DNA of 64,000 bases, taken from NCBI RefSeq assembly GCF_900110875.1, contig NZ_FOFM01000001.1:1-64000 (forward strand), given 5' to 3'. Below are positions 46,242 to 54,837 of this stretch, piece after piece. The translations under genes were made by a program, and so were the position numbers. The notes below the pieces were generated by a model that saw only the letters and a list, made by a program, of their open reading frames with translations, had not been told where the DNA came from and did not search any database. The stretch is from Pseudovibrio axinellae. Its GTDB lineage: Bacteria > Pseudomonadota > Alphaproteobacteria > Rhizobiales > Stappiaceae. Numbering within the stretch: the stretch's first letter is position 1; the number at the start of each line of letters is the position of its first letter.

Positions 46242-47456
46242 TTGCAGCCAACCCCAAAAATTGCGTGTATCATAGTAGCCGCTGGACGTGGCTCGCGGAT
46301 GTCCACGCAAGATGACAGCAGCCCAAAGCAATATCGCGACCTTGTCGGTAAATCTGTGCTTCAAAGAACACTGGAAGCAATCCTTGCCTCGCCTCAAATT
46401 AGTCAGGTATTGCCCATCATTCATGCTGAGGATGGGGAGGCATATAATTGCGCTGTGCGTACTGTGACAGACAGCCGGTTATCTGCGCCAATTTCCGGCG
46501 GGGCAACAAGGCAAGCTTCTGTGGCATGCGGGCTGAAGGCACTGGAAAGCGATGCGCCCGACTTTGTACTGATCCATGACGCGGCACGCCCTTTCCTTTC
46601 GCAAGCTGTGATTGAGGGTACGATCACAGCTTTGCAAGAAGGTGCGCAAGCTGCCCTTCCAGCCGTACAAGTGTGCGATACGCTTAAGCGGGCCGATGCA
46701 AACCAGCAGGTTCTGGAGACTGTTGACCGCAGCCAATTATGGGCAGCACAAACACCTCAAGGTTTTCCATACAGGCTCATCTGGGAGGCTCACCAAGCCG
46801 CACGGGAGCAAAGTCTGGACAGTTTTACAGACGACACCGCCCTCATAGAATGGCAAGGCAAGTCTGTTAGGCTTACAGCTGGTGACCCTCAAAACATCAA
46901 GCTTACGACATTAAACGACATGAAAAACGCACAGGACCAGATCGCCATGAAACAACTTGCAGAACTTGGCGACATTCGGGTTGGCACCGGGTATGACGTT
47001 CATGCATTTGAAGAGGGTGATGCGGTCATTCTTGGCGGCATCTCAATTGCACACACCCACAAGCTCAAGGGGCACTCTGATGCTGACGTTGGCCTGCATG
47101 CTTTGACGGATGCCATTTTCGGGGCGCTGGCGGATGGAGATATCGGGTCTCACTTCCCGCCAAGTGATATGAAGTGGAAAGGCGCGGCCTCTGACCAGTT
47201 CCTGAAATACGCAGTAGAACGGGTTCACAAACGCGGTGGTATGATCGCACACTTGGATTTAACAGTGATCTGTGAATCTCCAAAAATAGGCCCTCACAGA
47301 GAAGAGATGCGCAAACAAATCGCTGAGATCTGCGACTTGCCGGTTGGCCGCGTTGCTGTGAAAGCAACGACCTCTGAAAAACTGGGTTTCACTGGTCGTA
47401 ATGAAGGCATTGCAGCGCAAGGGTGCGCCACCATCCGGCTTCCGTTTGAAAACTGA
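46242..47456 (+). CDS. ispDF: Bifunctional IspD/IspF (MEP pathway)
   Basis: A 404-residue fusion of the MEP cytidylyltransferase (residues about 1-230; IIVAAGRGSRM at 10-20, DAARPF) and MECDP synthase (about 243-404; GYDVHAF, GHSDADVGLHALTDAIFGA, IGSHFPPSD). The fusion is usual in alphaproteobacteria. The start is a TTG at 46242: the first ATG would remove the GRGSRM nucleotide loop. Divergent from dusB with 227 bases between the genes. Confidence 0.95.
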   Translation: MQPTPKIACIIVAAGRGSRMSTQDDSSPKQYRDLVGKSVLQRTLEAILASPQISQVLPIIHAEDGEAYNCAVRTVTDSRLSAPISGGATRQASVACGLKALESDAPDFVLIHDAARPFLSQAVIEGTITALQEGAQAALPAVQVCDTLKRADANQQVLETVDRSQLWAAQTPQGFPYRLIWEAHQAAREQSLDSFTDDTALIEWQGKSVRLTAGDPQNIKLTTLNDMKNAQDQIAMKQLAELGDIRVGTGYDVHAFEEGDAVILGGISIAHTHKLKGHSDADVGLHALTDAIFGALADGDIGSHFPPSDMKWKGAASDQFLKYAVERVHKRGGMIAHLDLTVICESPKIGPHREEMRKQIAEICDLPVGRVAVKATTSEKLGFTGRNEGIAAQGCATIRLPFEN

Positions 47457-47481
47457 TTGCCGCGACTTATAGGAGAGAACC

Positions 47482-47982
47482 ATGACCGACATCCTATACC
47501 TTAAGGAAAGAGCACGCGTTCTCATTGCCAGATACGCCGAAAAAGACCTCAAAATCGCAACCGCAGAAAGCTGTACTGGGGGCTTGCTTGCAGGCCTTTT
47601 GACGGAAGTTCCGGGCTCCTCTGCCGTTTTGGATCGTGGGTTTGTAACCTACTCCAACGAAGCAAAGCACGAGATGATCGGTGTGCCAGTGGATTTACTG
47701 GTCAGTTACGGTGCGGTGAGCAGCGAAGTTGCTATGGCCATGGCGAGCGGAGCACATTTTTGCTCCAACGCAGATGTTGCTATCTCCATCACCGGCATCG
47801 CCGGACCAGACGGGGGCACCAAAGACAAACCGGTTGGACTTGTCTACTTCGGCCTTGCCCATGGTAAGACAGAAGCAAAGCACGTCCAATGTTTCTTTGA
47901 AAACACGGGACGCGATGGAATACGGTTTCAAGCTTTGGTGCAAGCACTGGAATTACTGGAAAATTTTATTGAAAATACTTAA
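47482..47982 (+). CDS. pncC: CinA-family nicotinamide-nucleotide amidohydrolase
   Basis: A 166-residue stand-alone CinA C-terminal domain, which deamidates NMN to nicotinate mononucleotide for NAD recycling. Signature blocks are ATAESCTGGLLAGLLTEVPGSS (about 28-49, catalytic Ser/Thr region), FVTYSNEAKHEMIGV and SITGIAGPDGGTKDKPVG. GGAGAG precedes the ATG; the gene is 25 bases after ispDF and probably cotranscribed. Confidence 0.92.
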   Translation: MTDILYLKERARVLIARYAEKDLKIATAESCTGGLLAGLLTEVPGSSAVLDRGFVTYSNEAKHEMIGVPVDLLVSYGAVSSEVAMAMASGAHFCSNADVAISITGIAGPDGGTKDKPVGLVYFGLAHGKTEAKHVQCFFENTGRDGIRFQALVQALELLENFIENT

Positions 47983-48087
47983 AATAAATTAACCCTACTG
48001 CCGAAAGAGCCCGAGCTAACAAGGACGCCATAAGACTTTTAGAGAAAACTTAGATAAAATATATCTTAAATTTAGATCGGATTACTA

Positions 48088-48603
48088 ATGAGATATATTT
48101 CTAGTTTATTTCTGAGTATCTGCTTGAGTAGCTCCGCATTTGCAGCCACGGACGTCTTCCTTATTTCACGGGGGCTTGACCAAGAGTTCATCGGCTCCCA
48201 CGAAGTGCAAAAAATGCCGCGCGAGGGTTATGTCGAGCTGCGGCTTTGCGGCACATCCTACTGGGTCCGTCCCTACTCGATCGCCTGGACAAAGTGGGAG
48301 GAGCGATTTGGGCATAACATCCGTCTGGAGTTGAATCAGGGTTATGGCTGGGTGGTGATGTGCAACAAGCCAACCACACAGATCAGCCTGCAAGATGTTG
48401 GCATTTACACCACGCTTGATGAAACCATGAAACAGGGTGATCCAGACAAGGAAACGGCCACTCGCTTTCAGGCAATTCGGCGCACGTTCATCATGCGCAA
48501 CGGCCTGACGCCTGAAGAGGCCGAAGCAGAAATTGCAAGAAGGAAGTATGAGAGCAGAGAATCTCTTCTCAACCAATTGCTGAATGAGCGTGAGGATCAG
48601 TAG
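48088..48603 (+). CDS. Secreted hypothetical protein
   Basis: A 171-residue protein with a signal peptide (MRYISSLFLSICLSSSAFAA, cleavage near 19-20). The mature part has two cysteines about 60 residues apart (LRLCGTSYW, VVMCNKP) that may form a disulfide, and a charged helical C-terminus (LTPEEAEAEIARRKYESRES). Family not recognised; probably periplasmic. It lies about 105 bases after pncC. Confidence 0.65.
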   Translation: MRYISSLFLSICLSSSAFAATDVFLISRGLDQEFIGSHEVQKMPREGYVELRLCGTSYWVRPYSIAWTKWEERFGHNIRLELNQGYGWVVMCNKPTTQISLQDVGIYTTLDETMKQGDPDKETATRFQAIRRTFIMRNGLTPEEAEAEIARRKYESRESLLNQLLNEREDQ

Positions 48604-48650
48604 CTCAAGGCATCATTGCAAAGCGCAATCCAGATACTTTGCAGAGTGAT

Positions 48651-49103
48651 TCAGGTGCCGTAGATTTCATCTGCGCGGTCTTCAAAAGCGACAGAGAACT
48701 TGCGAAATGCCCGGTCAAACATGGCGCCCATCATCGCACCTAAGGTGCGGCTCTTGAACTCATAGTTTATATAAAAACTGACATCGCATTCTTTTTCCGC
48801 CACGGAGTGAAAACTCCAGACGTTTTCCAAGTGGCGGAATGGACCATCCAGATATTCAACTGTGATTTTGTTCGTCTCGCGGTCCATCGTGACCCGACTG
48901 GCAAAGGTTTCCTTGAAAACTTTATAGGCAACCGTCATATCGGCGATCAGCATCTCACCATCATTGGCCATCTTGCGGCGTCCACGCACCCGCAAAGCAT
49001 GACACAACGGAACAAACTGAGGATATTGTTCCACATCTGCGACCAGATCAAACATATCACCAGCACTATGCTGAACTCGATGTGTACTTTCAAAAGACGG
49101 CAT
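48651..49103 (-). CDS. COQ10/RatA-like START-domain protein
   Basis: A 150-residue polyketide cyclase/START-fold protein of the COQ10-RatA group. Seen are the start MPSFESTHRVQHSAGDMFDLVADVEQYPQFVPLCHALRV (family hallmark V-x-x-Y-P-x-F-V-P) and FEFKS-type IN-YEFKSRTLGAMMGAMFDRAFRKFSVAFEDRA. In mitochondria and many bacteria it binds ubiquinone and aids respiration; in E. coli RatA affects ribosome association. The position near lipA fits the alphaproteobacterial core order. Confidence 0.85.
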   Translation of the reverse strand: MPSFESTHRVQHSAGDMFDLVADVEQYPQFVPLCHALRVRGRRKMANDGEMLIADMTVAYKVFKETFASRVTMDRETNKITVEYLDGPFRHLENVWSFHSVAEKECDVSFYINYEFKSRTLGAMMGAMFDRAFRKFSVAFEDRADEIYGT

Positions 49104-49579
49104 ATACTCGCGTTCTTTTTCTTCTCGTTTTTCAAAATTATCAGGTGTCTCTAAGCGACCTTTTTTGATTTGCCAAGTGTAATCTTAAAGTTTGCCCCAC
49201 AAGCGGTGACCCTACGCACCGCCTGATTGTCTAGACTATACGCTCACCTCACGTCTTTGATTTCGCTTCTTATGCGCGCCATACTAAATTTTCTGCACTT
49301 TCCAAAAACTATAAAGCAGCCTTACGATCTAATACAAATCTGCCCTTCAAGTGCTAAGAAGATGAACAGCGCCTCACCATCGTTCAAGACGATGAAGCAA
49401 CACTTTGTGAGAACCAAAGCGCAAGGCTCATGGGTGCGAAGACTGGCATAGCACTAGCAGTCTCATGTGCGGGCGCGATTCAAAACTGCGGATGCAACAA
49501 AAAGTGGCATTTCATTTCAATTAAATCTTAGATAGAATTTCTTCAGATTTTCAGAAATTTGTAGCAATAAAGGTTTGTT
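49104..49579. other. Intergenic region without clear gene
   Basis: A 476-base space. A 74-codon plus frame at 49227-49451 shows no ribosome site or recognisable protein feature. The promoters of the flanking divergent genes must be here, but no box pair stands out. Confidence 0.4.
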
Positions 49580-49993
49580 GTGAAGAAATTTTCCAAATTA
49601 GTTGTGCCAGTTTTGCTGAGCGCTTTCGCTATGGCTGGGGCCGCCAAGGCAGCGGAGCAGTTCAAGTTAACCTCCATCAAACAGCTGGGCATTCAGGTGG
49701 TTGTAGAATCTGACCCTGATCTTTGGTGTCAGGACCATATCAAGCTCAAATTCATAGCGATGGAGGAAGAAAGCCTGACAGACCTCTCCCAAATGGTGCT
49801 TTTAACCGAAACCGTCGCAAAGCTGCTCTATAAAACCTGCCCAGAGATCAAAACAGTAAAAGCGAACGGCAACGTATTTTTGTCTGAGGAGACGACCTTT
49901 AGTCTTCAACTGCCAATGAAACGCATTTTAGCAAAACAGCCCGTGCCTGCCGCCGTGGTCGTACCAGCCGGTTCACCAGCGCCTTCAAACTAA
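49580..49993 (+). CDS. Secreted small hypothetical protein
   Basis: A 137-residue protein starting at GTG 49580, with a signal peptide (MKKFSKLVVPVLLSAFAMAG, cleavage after AKA near residue 25). The mature domain has two cysteines (LWCQDHI, KTCPEIK). The C-terminus is proline/alanine/valine rich (QPVPAAVVVPAGSPAPSN). Family not recognised. It is 80 bases upstream of the peptidoglycan-binding protein gene and probably cotranscribed; envelope role possible. Confidence 0.6.
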   Translation: MKKFSKLVVPVLLSAFAMAGAAKAAEQFKLTSIKQLGIQVVVESDPDLWCQDHIKLKFIAMEEESLTDLSQMVLLTETVAKLLYKTCPEIKTVKANGNVFLSEETTFSLQLPMKRILAKQPVPAAVVVPAGSPAPSN

Positions 49994-50073
49994 CAACGCT
50001 TCTTGGGAGAGTTTGAGCTCTCAATTTGGTCGTCCGTTTCATTTAATGCAATTGAAGTATTGAGGTATTTGGC

Positions 50074-50766
50074 ATGCGCGTGCTTGTAAACAACTCTCTC
50101 AAAGTTATGGCAGTAACCGCTCTTTCGGCTACGTTTTTGATTTCTGCACACATTCCGCGCTCTTACGGCAATGAAGCTGTTGTGTTTGGTGCCGGAGCCG
50201 TTCTTGGAGCCGCACTTTCTGGTGCGCTCAATGGCCAACACAAACAAAGAAAACGAACAAGCAGCCGCAAGTCTGTCTTTGACTACAGAGTACAGGAAAT
50301 TCAAAGTGCACTTTTGCAAATGGGTTATAATCCAGGGCCGGCAGATGGCTTCATCGGCGGAAAAACGCGAAGGGCCGTTCAGGCCTGGCAGAGGAACAAC
50401 GGAACTCGTATCACTGGTGAGTTGACGGTGCGCGAGCACTGGCTTGTCGTTCATCGCATCCCACGGTTCTCAAACGTCGTTCCCAAAGTAAGCCCGGAAG
50501 TCATGCACCTGCGCGCGCTTGATGTGTTGCCTTTGCCACCTCAGCATTACCAAGTCTATGATCCGCAAGCGCCTTTGGCCGTTACGCCTCTTGCTCCAGC
50601 GGCACCGACACATATTGAGGCTCCGACGCATATCGCGGCCCCACAAGCTGTAGCACCACCTCCACACCCAGAACCAGATGACATGCCAGTGAGCGGTCGC
50701 CCCGCAGCCCTGCCCTCGCAAGCTGACTTTGAAAGTGCATTTGCAAACATCCTACCCGCATCATAA
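50074..50766 (+). CDS. Secreted peptidoglycan-binding domain protein
   Basis: A 230-residue protein with an N-terminal signal-like segment (about 1-33), a short glycine-rich hydrophobic stretch (VVFGAGAVLGAALSGAL, as in glycine-zipper regions) and a PG_binding_1 domain (about 73-112: VQEIQSALLQMGYNPGPADGFIGGKTRRAVQAWQ). The C-terminal third is low-complexity proline/alanine/histidine. It would bind the cell wall in the periplasm; no catalytic domain is seen. Confidence 0.8.
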   Translation: MRVLVNNSLKVMAVTALSATFLISAHIPRSYGNEAVVFGAGAVLGAALSGALNGQHKQRKRTSSRKSVFDYRVQEIQSALLQMGYNPGPADGFIGGKTRRAVQAWQRNNGTRITGELTVREHWLVVHRIPRFSNVVPKVSPEVMHLRALDVLPLPPQHYQVYDPQAPLAVTPLAPAAPTHIEAPTHIAAPQAVAPPPHPEPDDMPVSGRPAALPSQADFESAFANILPAS

Positions 50767-50818
50767 TGCCCGAATGGGTCTTTAGTTTGCAGGGAAGACA
50801 AGCTTCTTGCACCTAACA

Positions 50819-50852
50819 AAAAAGCGCCCCGCGATAGCGTGGGGCGCTTTTT
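50819..50852. terminator. Bidirectional terminator
   Basis: AAAAAGCGCCCC (50819-50830) and GGGGCGCTTTTT (50841-50852) around a 10-base loop, perfectly paired, with T-tracts on both strands. It separates the convergent peptidoglycan-binding gene and lipA. Confidence 0.92.
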
Positions 50853-50877
50853 GAATTTTGCTGTCGAGGGCTATTGT

Positions 50878-51873
50878 TCAGTTGCCTTGCTTTGCTTTGC
50901 GAGCGGCTTTCAGCTCTGCGAAATCTTCCCCAGCGTGGTGGGAAGAACGGGTCAGAGGGTTTGCAGAAACCTTTAAGAAGCCTTTTGCGTAGGCGATTTT
51001 TTCATAGGCCTTGAAGTCATCCGGTGTTGGGAAATTGATAACCGGATGGTGTTTTTTGGTTGGCTGCAGGTACTGGCCAACGGTCAAGAAATCCACATCA
51101 GCAACACGCAAGTCATCCATCAACTGAAGCACTTCGTTGCGCTCCTCGCCAAAGCCAACCATGATGCCGGACTTGGTGAACATTTCCGGGTCAATTTCCT
51201 TCACACGCTGCAACAAGCGGATGGAGTGGAAGTAACGTGCACCCGGGCGAACCTTCAGGTAGTTGGACGGAACAGTCTCAAGGTTGTGATTGAACACATC
51301 CGGCTTTGCCGCCACAACGATTTCCAGTGCGCCATCCTTACGAAGGAAGTCAGGTGTCAGCACTTCAATAGTTGTCTTGGGAGAGGCCTTACGGATTGCG
51401 GCAATAACATTAGCAAAATGGGTTGCACCACCATCATCAAGATCATCGCGATCAACTGACGTGATCACCACATGTTCCAGACCCATGGATGCAACGGCCT
51501 TGCCAATGCTCTCAGGCTCGTTTTGATCAACCGGGCCTGGCATGCCGGTGCGCACGTTACAAAACGCGCAGGCACGGGTACAGGTATCACCAAGGATCAT
51601 GAAGCTTGCATGCTTCTTGGACCAACACTCGCCAATATTCGGGCAACCTGCTTCTTCACAAACCGTTACGAGGTTGTTCTTGCGCACAAGCTCATGGGTT
51701 TCTTTGTAAACAGGGGAAGTGGGCGCCTTAACACGGATCCATTTTGGCTTGCGCTGAACTGGATTGTCCGGGCGATGTGCTTTTTCCGGATGGCGCGGAC
51801 GCTCTTTTTCCTGCACCGCCGACGCCGTTTGGCTTTTATGATTAGGATCGAGTGTATTTACCAGTGTAACCAT
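50878..51873 (-). CDS. lipA: Lipoyl synthase
   Basis: A 331-residue radical SAM enzyme that inserts two sulfurs into octanoyl groups on E2 and other lipoyl domains. The auxiliary cluster cysteines are C72, C77, C83 ([13 protein letters not shown]), and the radical SAM cysteines are C98, C102, C105 (CTRACAFC). It lies in the pyruvate dehydrogenase locus, the main user of lipoate. The ATG at 51873 gives a longer N-terminus than E. coli LipA. Confidence 0.96.
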   Translation of the reverse strand: MVTLVNTLDPNHKSQTASAVQEKERPRHPEKAHRPDNPVQRKPKWIRVKAPTSPVYKETHELVRKNNLVTVCEEAGCPNIGECWSKKHASFMILGDTCTRACAFCNVRTGMPGPVDQNEPESIGKAVASMGLEHVVITSVDRDDLDDGGATHFANVIAAIRKASPKTTIEVLTPDFLRKDGALEIVVAAKPDVFNHNLETVPSNYLKVRPGARYFHSIRLLQRVKEIDPEMFTKSGIMVGFGEERNEVLQLMDDLRVADVDFLTVGQYLQPTKKHHPVINFPTPDDFKAYEKIAYAKGFLKVSANPLTRSSHHAGEDFAELKAARKAKQGN

Positions 51874-52025
51874 TTCAGTCCCGTCACGTCAGAGACACCT
51901 ATTACCAGCTGGTCTTAACGAACAGTCTGGCAGTCCCTTTTAAATTTAGTGGTCCATAGCAGGAATTAAAGTGTCTCTCAATGTGAGAGATTGGTTCCAC
52001 TTCATTCCGCGGTCCAAAACCTCGG

Positions 52026-52304
52026 CTATTCAAAGCCAATCGCATTTCCACCAATCAATGTGGCGATAAGAGCAAATGCGATGGAACCAACCATCGCAAC
52101 AACAGCTTGATCGACATACTCATTTCCAAAGGAAACTTCCAAGTCCGCAAACTCGAAGAGGTAAACCCCTGAAATTCCGCCAAGAAATCCGGCAATGATC
52201 AACACACCGAACTCTCCGCCTAAGAGAGCCATCACCAGCAGGCTCGCAACAAGCGCACATACTGCAGATGTGGCGAGCCAAATGATAGAGTTCATAAAGT
52301 CCAC
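52026..52304 (-). CDS. Small membrane protein of unknown function
   Basis: A 92-residue protein with three predicted membrane segments (about 6-26, 29-50 and 66-88). It starts at GTG 52304, for which AGGAG seven bases upstream is decisive. Superficially like the YeaQ/GlsB class of small membrane proteins, but the family is not certain. It lies between lpd and lipA; the lpd hairpin separates it from lpd. Confidence 0.65.
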   Translation of the reverse strand: MDFMNSIIWLATSAVCALVASLLVMALLGGEFGVLIIAGFLGGISGVYLFEFADLEVSFGNEYVDQAVVAMVGSIAFALIATLIGGNAIGFE

Positions 52305-52349
52305 GGGCCTACTCCTTTTTTTTAGAAGAGTACCGGGGAAATTTTAAGC

Positions 52350-52380
52350 CCCTCTCACTGTTTCATGTTCAGTGAGAGGG
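52350..52380 (-). terminator. Hairpin after lpd
   Basis: CCCTCTCACTG (52350-52360) and CAGTGAGAGGG (52370-52380) form a perfect 11-bp stem, 8 bases after the lpd stop. A weak T-rich stretch follows on the minus strand. Confidence 0.6.
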
Positions 52381-52387
52381 AAATTTA

Positions 52388-53830
52388 TTAGATGTTGAGT
52401 GCACGTCCGTAGGCGTCCAACACACTTTCCTTCATAGTTTCAGAAATGGTTGGATGCGGGAACACAGTATGCATCAGCTCTTCTTCAGTGGTCTCAAGAC
52501 CCATTGAGATGACAAAGCCCTGAATAAGCTCGGTCACTTCAGCGCCTACCATATGTGCTCCAAGCAACTGACCGGTTTTCTTGTCAAAGACAGTTTTCAC
52601 CAGGCCTTCAGGCTCACCAAGAGCGATTGCCTTACCGTTGCCCATAAACGGGAAACGACCAACGCGAACTTCATAACCTGCATCTTTTGCACGCTGCTCT
52701 GTCAGACCAACGGAGGCGACCTGCGGATTACAGTAGGTACAACCAGGGATCTGATCACGCTTCATTGGGTGAACATCTTCGCCAGCGATTTTCTCGATGC
52801 AGATCACGCCTTCGTGCTCAGCTTTATGGGCCAGCATTGGAGGACCAGCAACATCACCAATTGCGTAGATGCCTGGAACGTTTGTGCGGCTAAAGTCATC
52901 TGTTACGATGCAGCCACGCTCGGTCTTGATACCAAGGGTTTCAAGGCCAAGGTTTTCAACATTGCCAACCACACCAACAGCAGAAATCAGTTTATCAGCT
53001 GTGATGTCCTGTTTCTTGCCGTCTTTGGTTTCAATGGTTGCTGTGATCTGGCCTGCGCCCTTCACAACTTTAGAAACCTTAGCGTCCAGTACAAACTTGA
53101 TACCCTGTTTTTCCATCTGCTTTTTGGCATGTGCGGAAATCTCAGGATCTTCGACCGGCATGATTGTCGACATCATCTCAACGACGGTCACATCAACGCC
53201 CATCGTGTTGTAGAAGGATGCAAACTCGATGCCGATCGCGCCTGAACCCATCACAACGAGGGATTTAGGCATTTCGGCTGGTACCATCGCTTCAAAGTAG
53301 GTCCAGATGCTGTCTTTGTCCGGCTCAAGGCCAGGAAGAACACGTGGTCTTGCACCTGTTGCAACAATGATGTGCTTTGCAGAGTATGTGCCGTGTCCCT
53401 TAACGGTTTTTGGCACTGGCGCTTGTGGCTCATAAGCCTTGCGCTTTGGTGCTTCAACCTTGATTTCGCCCGGCTTGGTGAGTGTTGCCTCACCCCAGAT
53501 GATGTCGACCTTGTTCTTCTTCATCAAGTAGCCAACACCGCCGTTCATCTGCCCGGCGACACCGCGCGAGCGTTTGACAACAGCCTGAGCGTCAAAACCA
53601 ATAGTTTCAGCAGACAGGCCAAAGTCCTTGGCGTGCTGCATGTTGTGGTAAACATCTGCCGAGCGCAAAAGCGCCTTGGTTGGGATACAACCCCAGTTTG
53701 AGCAGATACCACCCATATGTTCACGCTCAACCACCGCAGTCTTGAAACCAAGCTGCGCGGAGCGGATTGCGGTTACGTAGCCACCAGGACCCGAACCAAT
53801 GATAATCACATCGTAGGCGTTGCCACTCAT
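52388..53830 (-). CDS. lpd: Dihydrolipoyl dehydrogenase (E3)
   Basis: A 480-residue FAD disulfide oxidoreductase that reoxidises the lipoyl groups of the pyruvate dehydrogenase complex. FAD motif VIIIGSGPGGYVTAIRSAQLG (about 9-29), redox disulfide GGICSNWGCIPTKALLRS (about 40-57), NAD motif VMGSGAIGIEFASFYNTMG and the C-terminal histidine/glutamate pair HTVFPHPTISE. An insertion (about 130-150, KRKAYEPQAPVPKT) is present. It begins 4 bases after the glycosyltransferase stop. Confidence 0.96.
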   Translation of the reverse strand: MSGNAYDVIIIGSGPGGYVTAIRSAQLGFKTAVVEREHMGGICSNWGCIPTKALLRSADVYHNMQHAKDFGLSAETIGFDAQAVVKRSRGVAGQMNGGVGYLMKKNKVDIIWGEATLTKPGEIKVEAPKRKAYEPQAPVPKTVKGHGTYSAKHIIVATGARPRVLPGLEPDKDSIWTYFEAMVPAEMPKSLVVMGSGAIGIEFASFYNTMGVDVTVVEMMSTIMPVEDPEISAHAKKQMEKQGIKFVLDAKVSKVVKGAGQITATIETKDGKKQDITADKLISAVGVVGNVENLGLETLGIKTERGCIVTDDFSRTNVPGIYAIGDVAGPPMLAHKAEHEGVICIEKIAGEDVHPMKRDQIPGCTYCNPQVASVGLTEQRAKDAGYEVRVGRFPFMGNGKAIALGEPEGLVKTVFDKKTGQLLGAHMVGAEVTELIQGFVISMGLETTEEELMHTVFPHPTISETMKESVLDAYGRALNI

Positions 53831-53834
53831 CTAT

Positions 53835-54716
53835 TTAACCTCGCCAAATCGGCCTCTGCGCTTGAGGCTCCACATAAAGGTGAGAGAACTTTTCAAAGTT
53901 CTCCAAAACGTACTCGGGCAGTTCTCCGCTGTCCTTAGTGACAAGCTTTCCTCTGCCATCACCTGTTTCCAGTCGTTCCAGCGTTCGCTGTGCACGGCCC
54001 AGATAGGCGTCATTCATGTGTTCGGTGTGCGAATAAGCCTCAAGTTTCGTAACCACCTTGTCCATATCTCCCAAAAAGCTGAAGTGCCAACTGGAGGAAC
54101 GGATCAAATTGCGCCGCATAGCTCGTTTGTATCGGGCCAGAGCTTTCCATTGCCATAAAGCTGTTTCCAACACTGCTGGAAGGCTTTTGCTTTGGTACGC
54201 CCGCTCTCGTCTGAGAGCTTGAGCCCCCTTAAAAAACATAGCGCTGATCATTCTGGGACAAGATGTAAAGTCCGAAATATCGTCTTTATAGTTAAGGCGG
54301 TACCGGAAAATATCTGAGCCAAAGAAAGTCAGGCTACGTGCACTTTTAGGATCGTGTTTTGTTTTGAACAGTGCATCTGGCTTTGGAATTTCGTCCACGT
54401 CAGACACAAGGATCAAATCCTTTCCTGAAAGGTCTTTAAGGCCACGTTCTATGCTTTTGCGTTGGTGGTACTCCCTTGACCATGCGCTTTGCTCGCCCCC
54501 TGGCATATCCTCCACAATGATGTGTCGGATCTTGCTCATGAACGGTGCAAACCGCGACTTATTATCAGCAAAATAGAGCGGTTTTTCGTTTCCGGTAAAT
54601 GTTTTTGTTGCCTCTACCAGAACGAACTCATCCACCACATCAAAAAGTTCACCTAAGCGAATTTCCAGCGTATCGAGTTCATTGAAAAACGTGAAGCCAT
54701 CGACAACTTTGACCAT
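53835..54716 (-). CDS. Glycosyltransferase family 17 protein
   Basis: A 293-residue cytosolic protein similar to the GT17 family (beta-1,4-mannosyl-glycoprotein GlcNAc-transferase like). The start VKVVDGFTFFNELDTLEIRL, EFVLVEATKTFTGNEKPL and the D-x-D motif at D106-D108 (LVSDVDEIP) are typical, and SSWHFSFLG near 205-213 matches the acceptor-end block. The gene is unexpected here, between pdhC and lpd; it shares tight spacing (4 bases) with lpd, and a strong hairpin separates it from pdhC. Substrate unknown: most bacterial homologues serve surface polysaccharide synthesis. Confidence 0.8.
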   Translation of the reverse strand: MVKVVDGFTFFNELDTLEIRLGELFDVVDEFVLVEATKTFTGNEKPLYFADNKSRFAPFMSKIRHIIVEDMPGGEQSAWSREYHQRKSIERGLKDLSGKDLILVSDVDEIPKPDALFKTKHDPKSARSLTFFGSDIFRYRLNYKDDISDFTSCPRMISAMFFKGAQALRRERAYQSKSLPAVLETALWQWKALARYKRAMRRNLIRSSSWHFSFLGDMDKVVTKLEAYSHTEHMNDAYLGRAQRTLERLETGDGRGKLVTKDSGELPEYVLENFEKFSHLYVEPQAQRPIWRG

Positions 54717-54783
54717 TTGCTTTGGTCTCCTTGTTCAATTGGACTTCAGATTACTCCACTCTTTTTGCTCACACCTACCACTT

Positions 54784-54832
54784 GGATTTACCGGCAGAAA
54801 ATCAGGGTTTCCTGTGCTCTGCCGGTAAATCC
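54784..54832 (-). terminator. 15-bp hairpin between pdhC and the glycosyltransferase gene
   Basis: GGATTTACCGGCAGA (54784-54798) pairs perfectly with TCTGCCGGTAAATCC (54818-54832); a smaller CAGG/CCTG stem lies in the loop. It begins 5 bases after the pdhC stop. There is no T-run on the minus strand, so it may reduce read-through or protect the pdhABC mRNA end. Confidence 0.6.
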
Positions 54833-54837
54833 TTTAT

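Noticed and set aside
49227-49451. 74-codon open frame in the RatA-like/secreted protein interval
   Set aside because: No ribosome site or plausible protein features, and it lies in low-information intergenic DNA.
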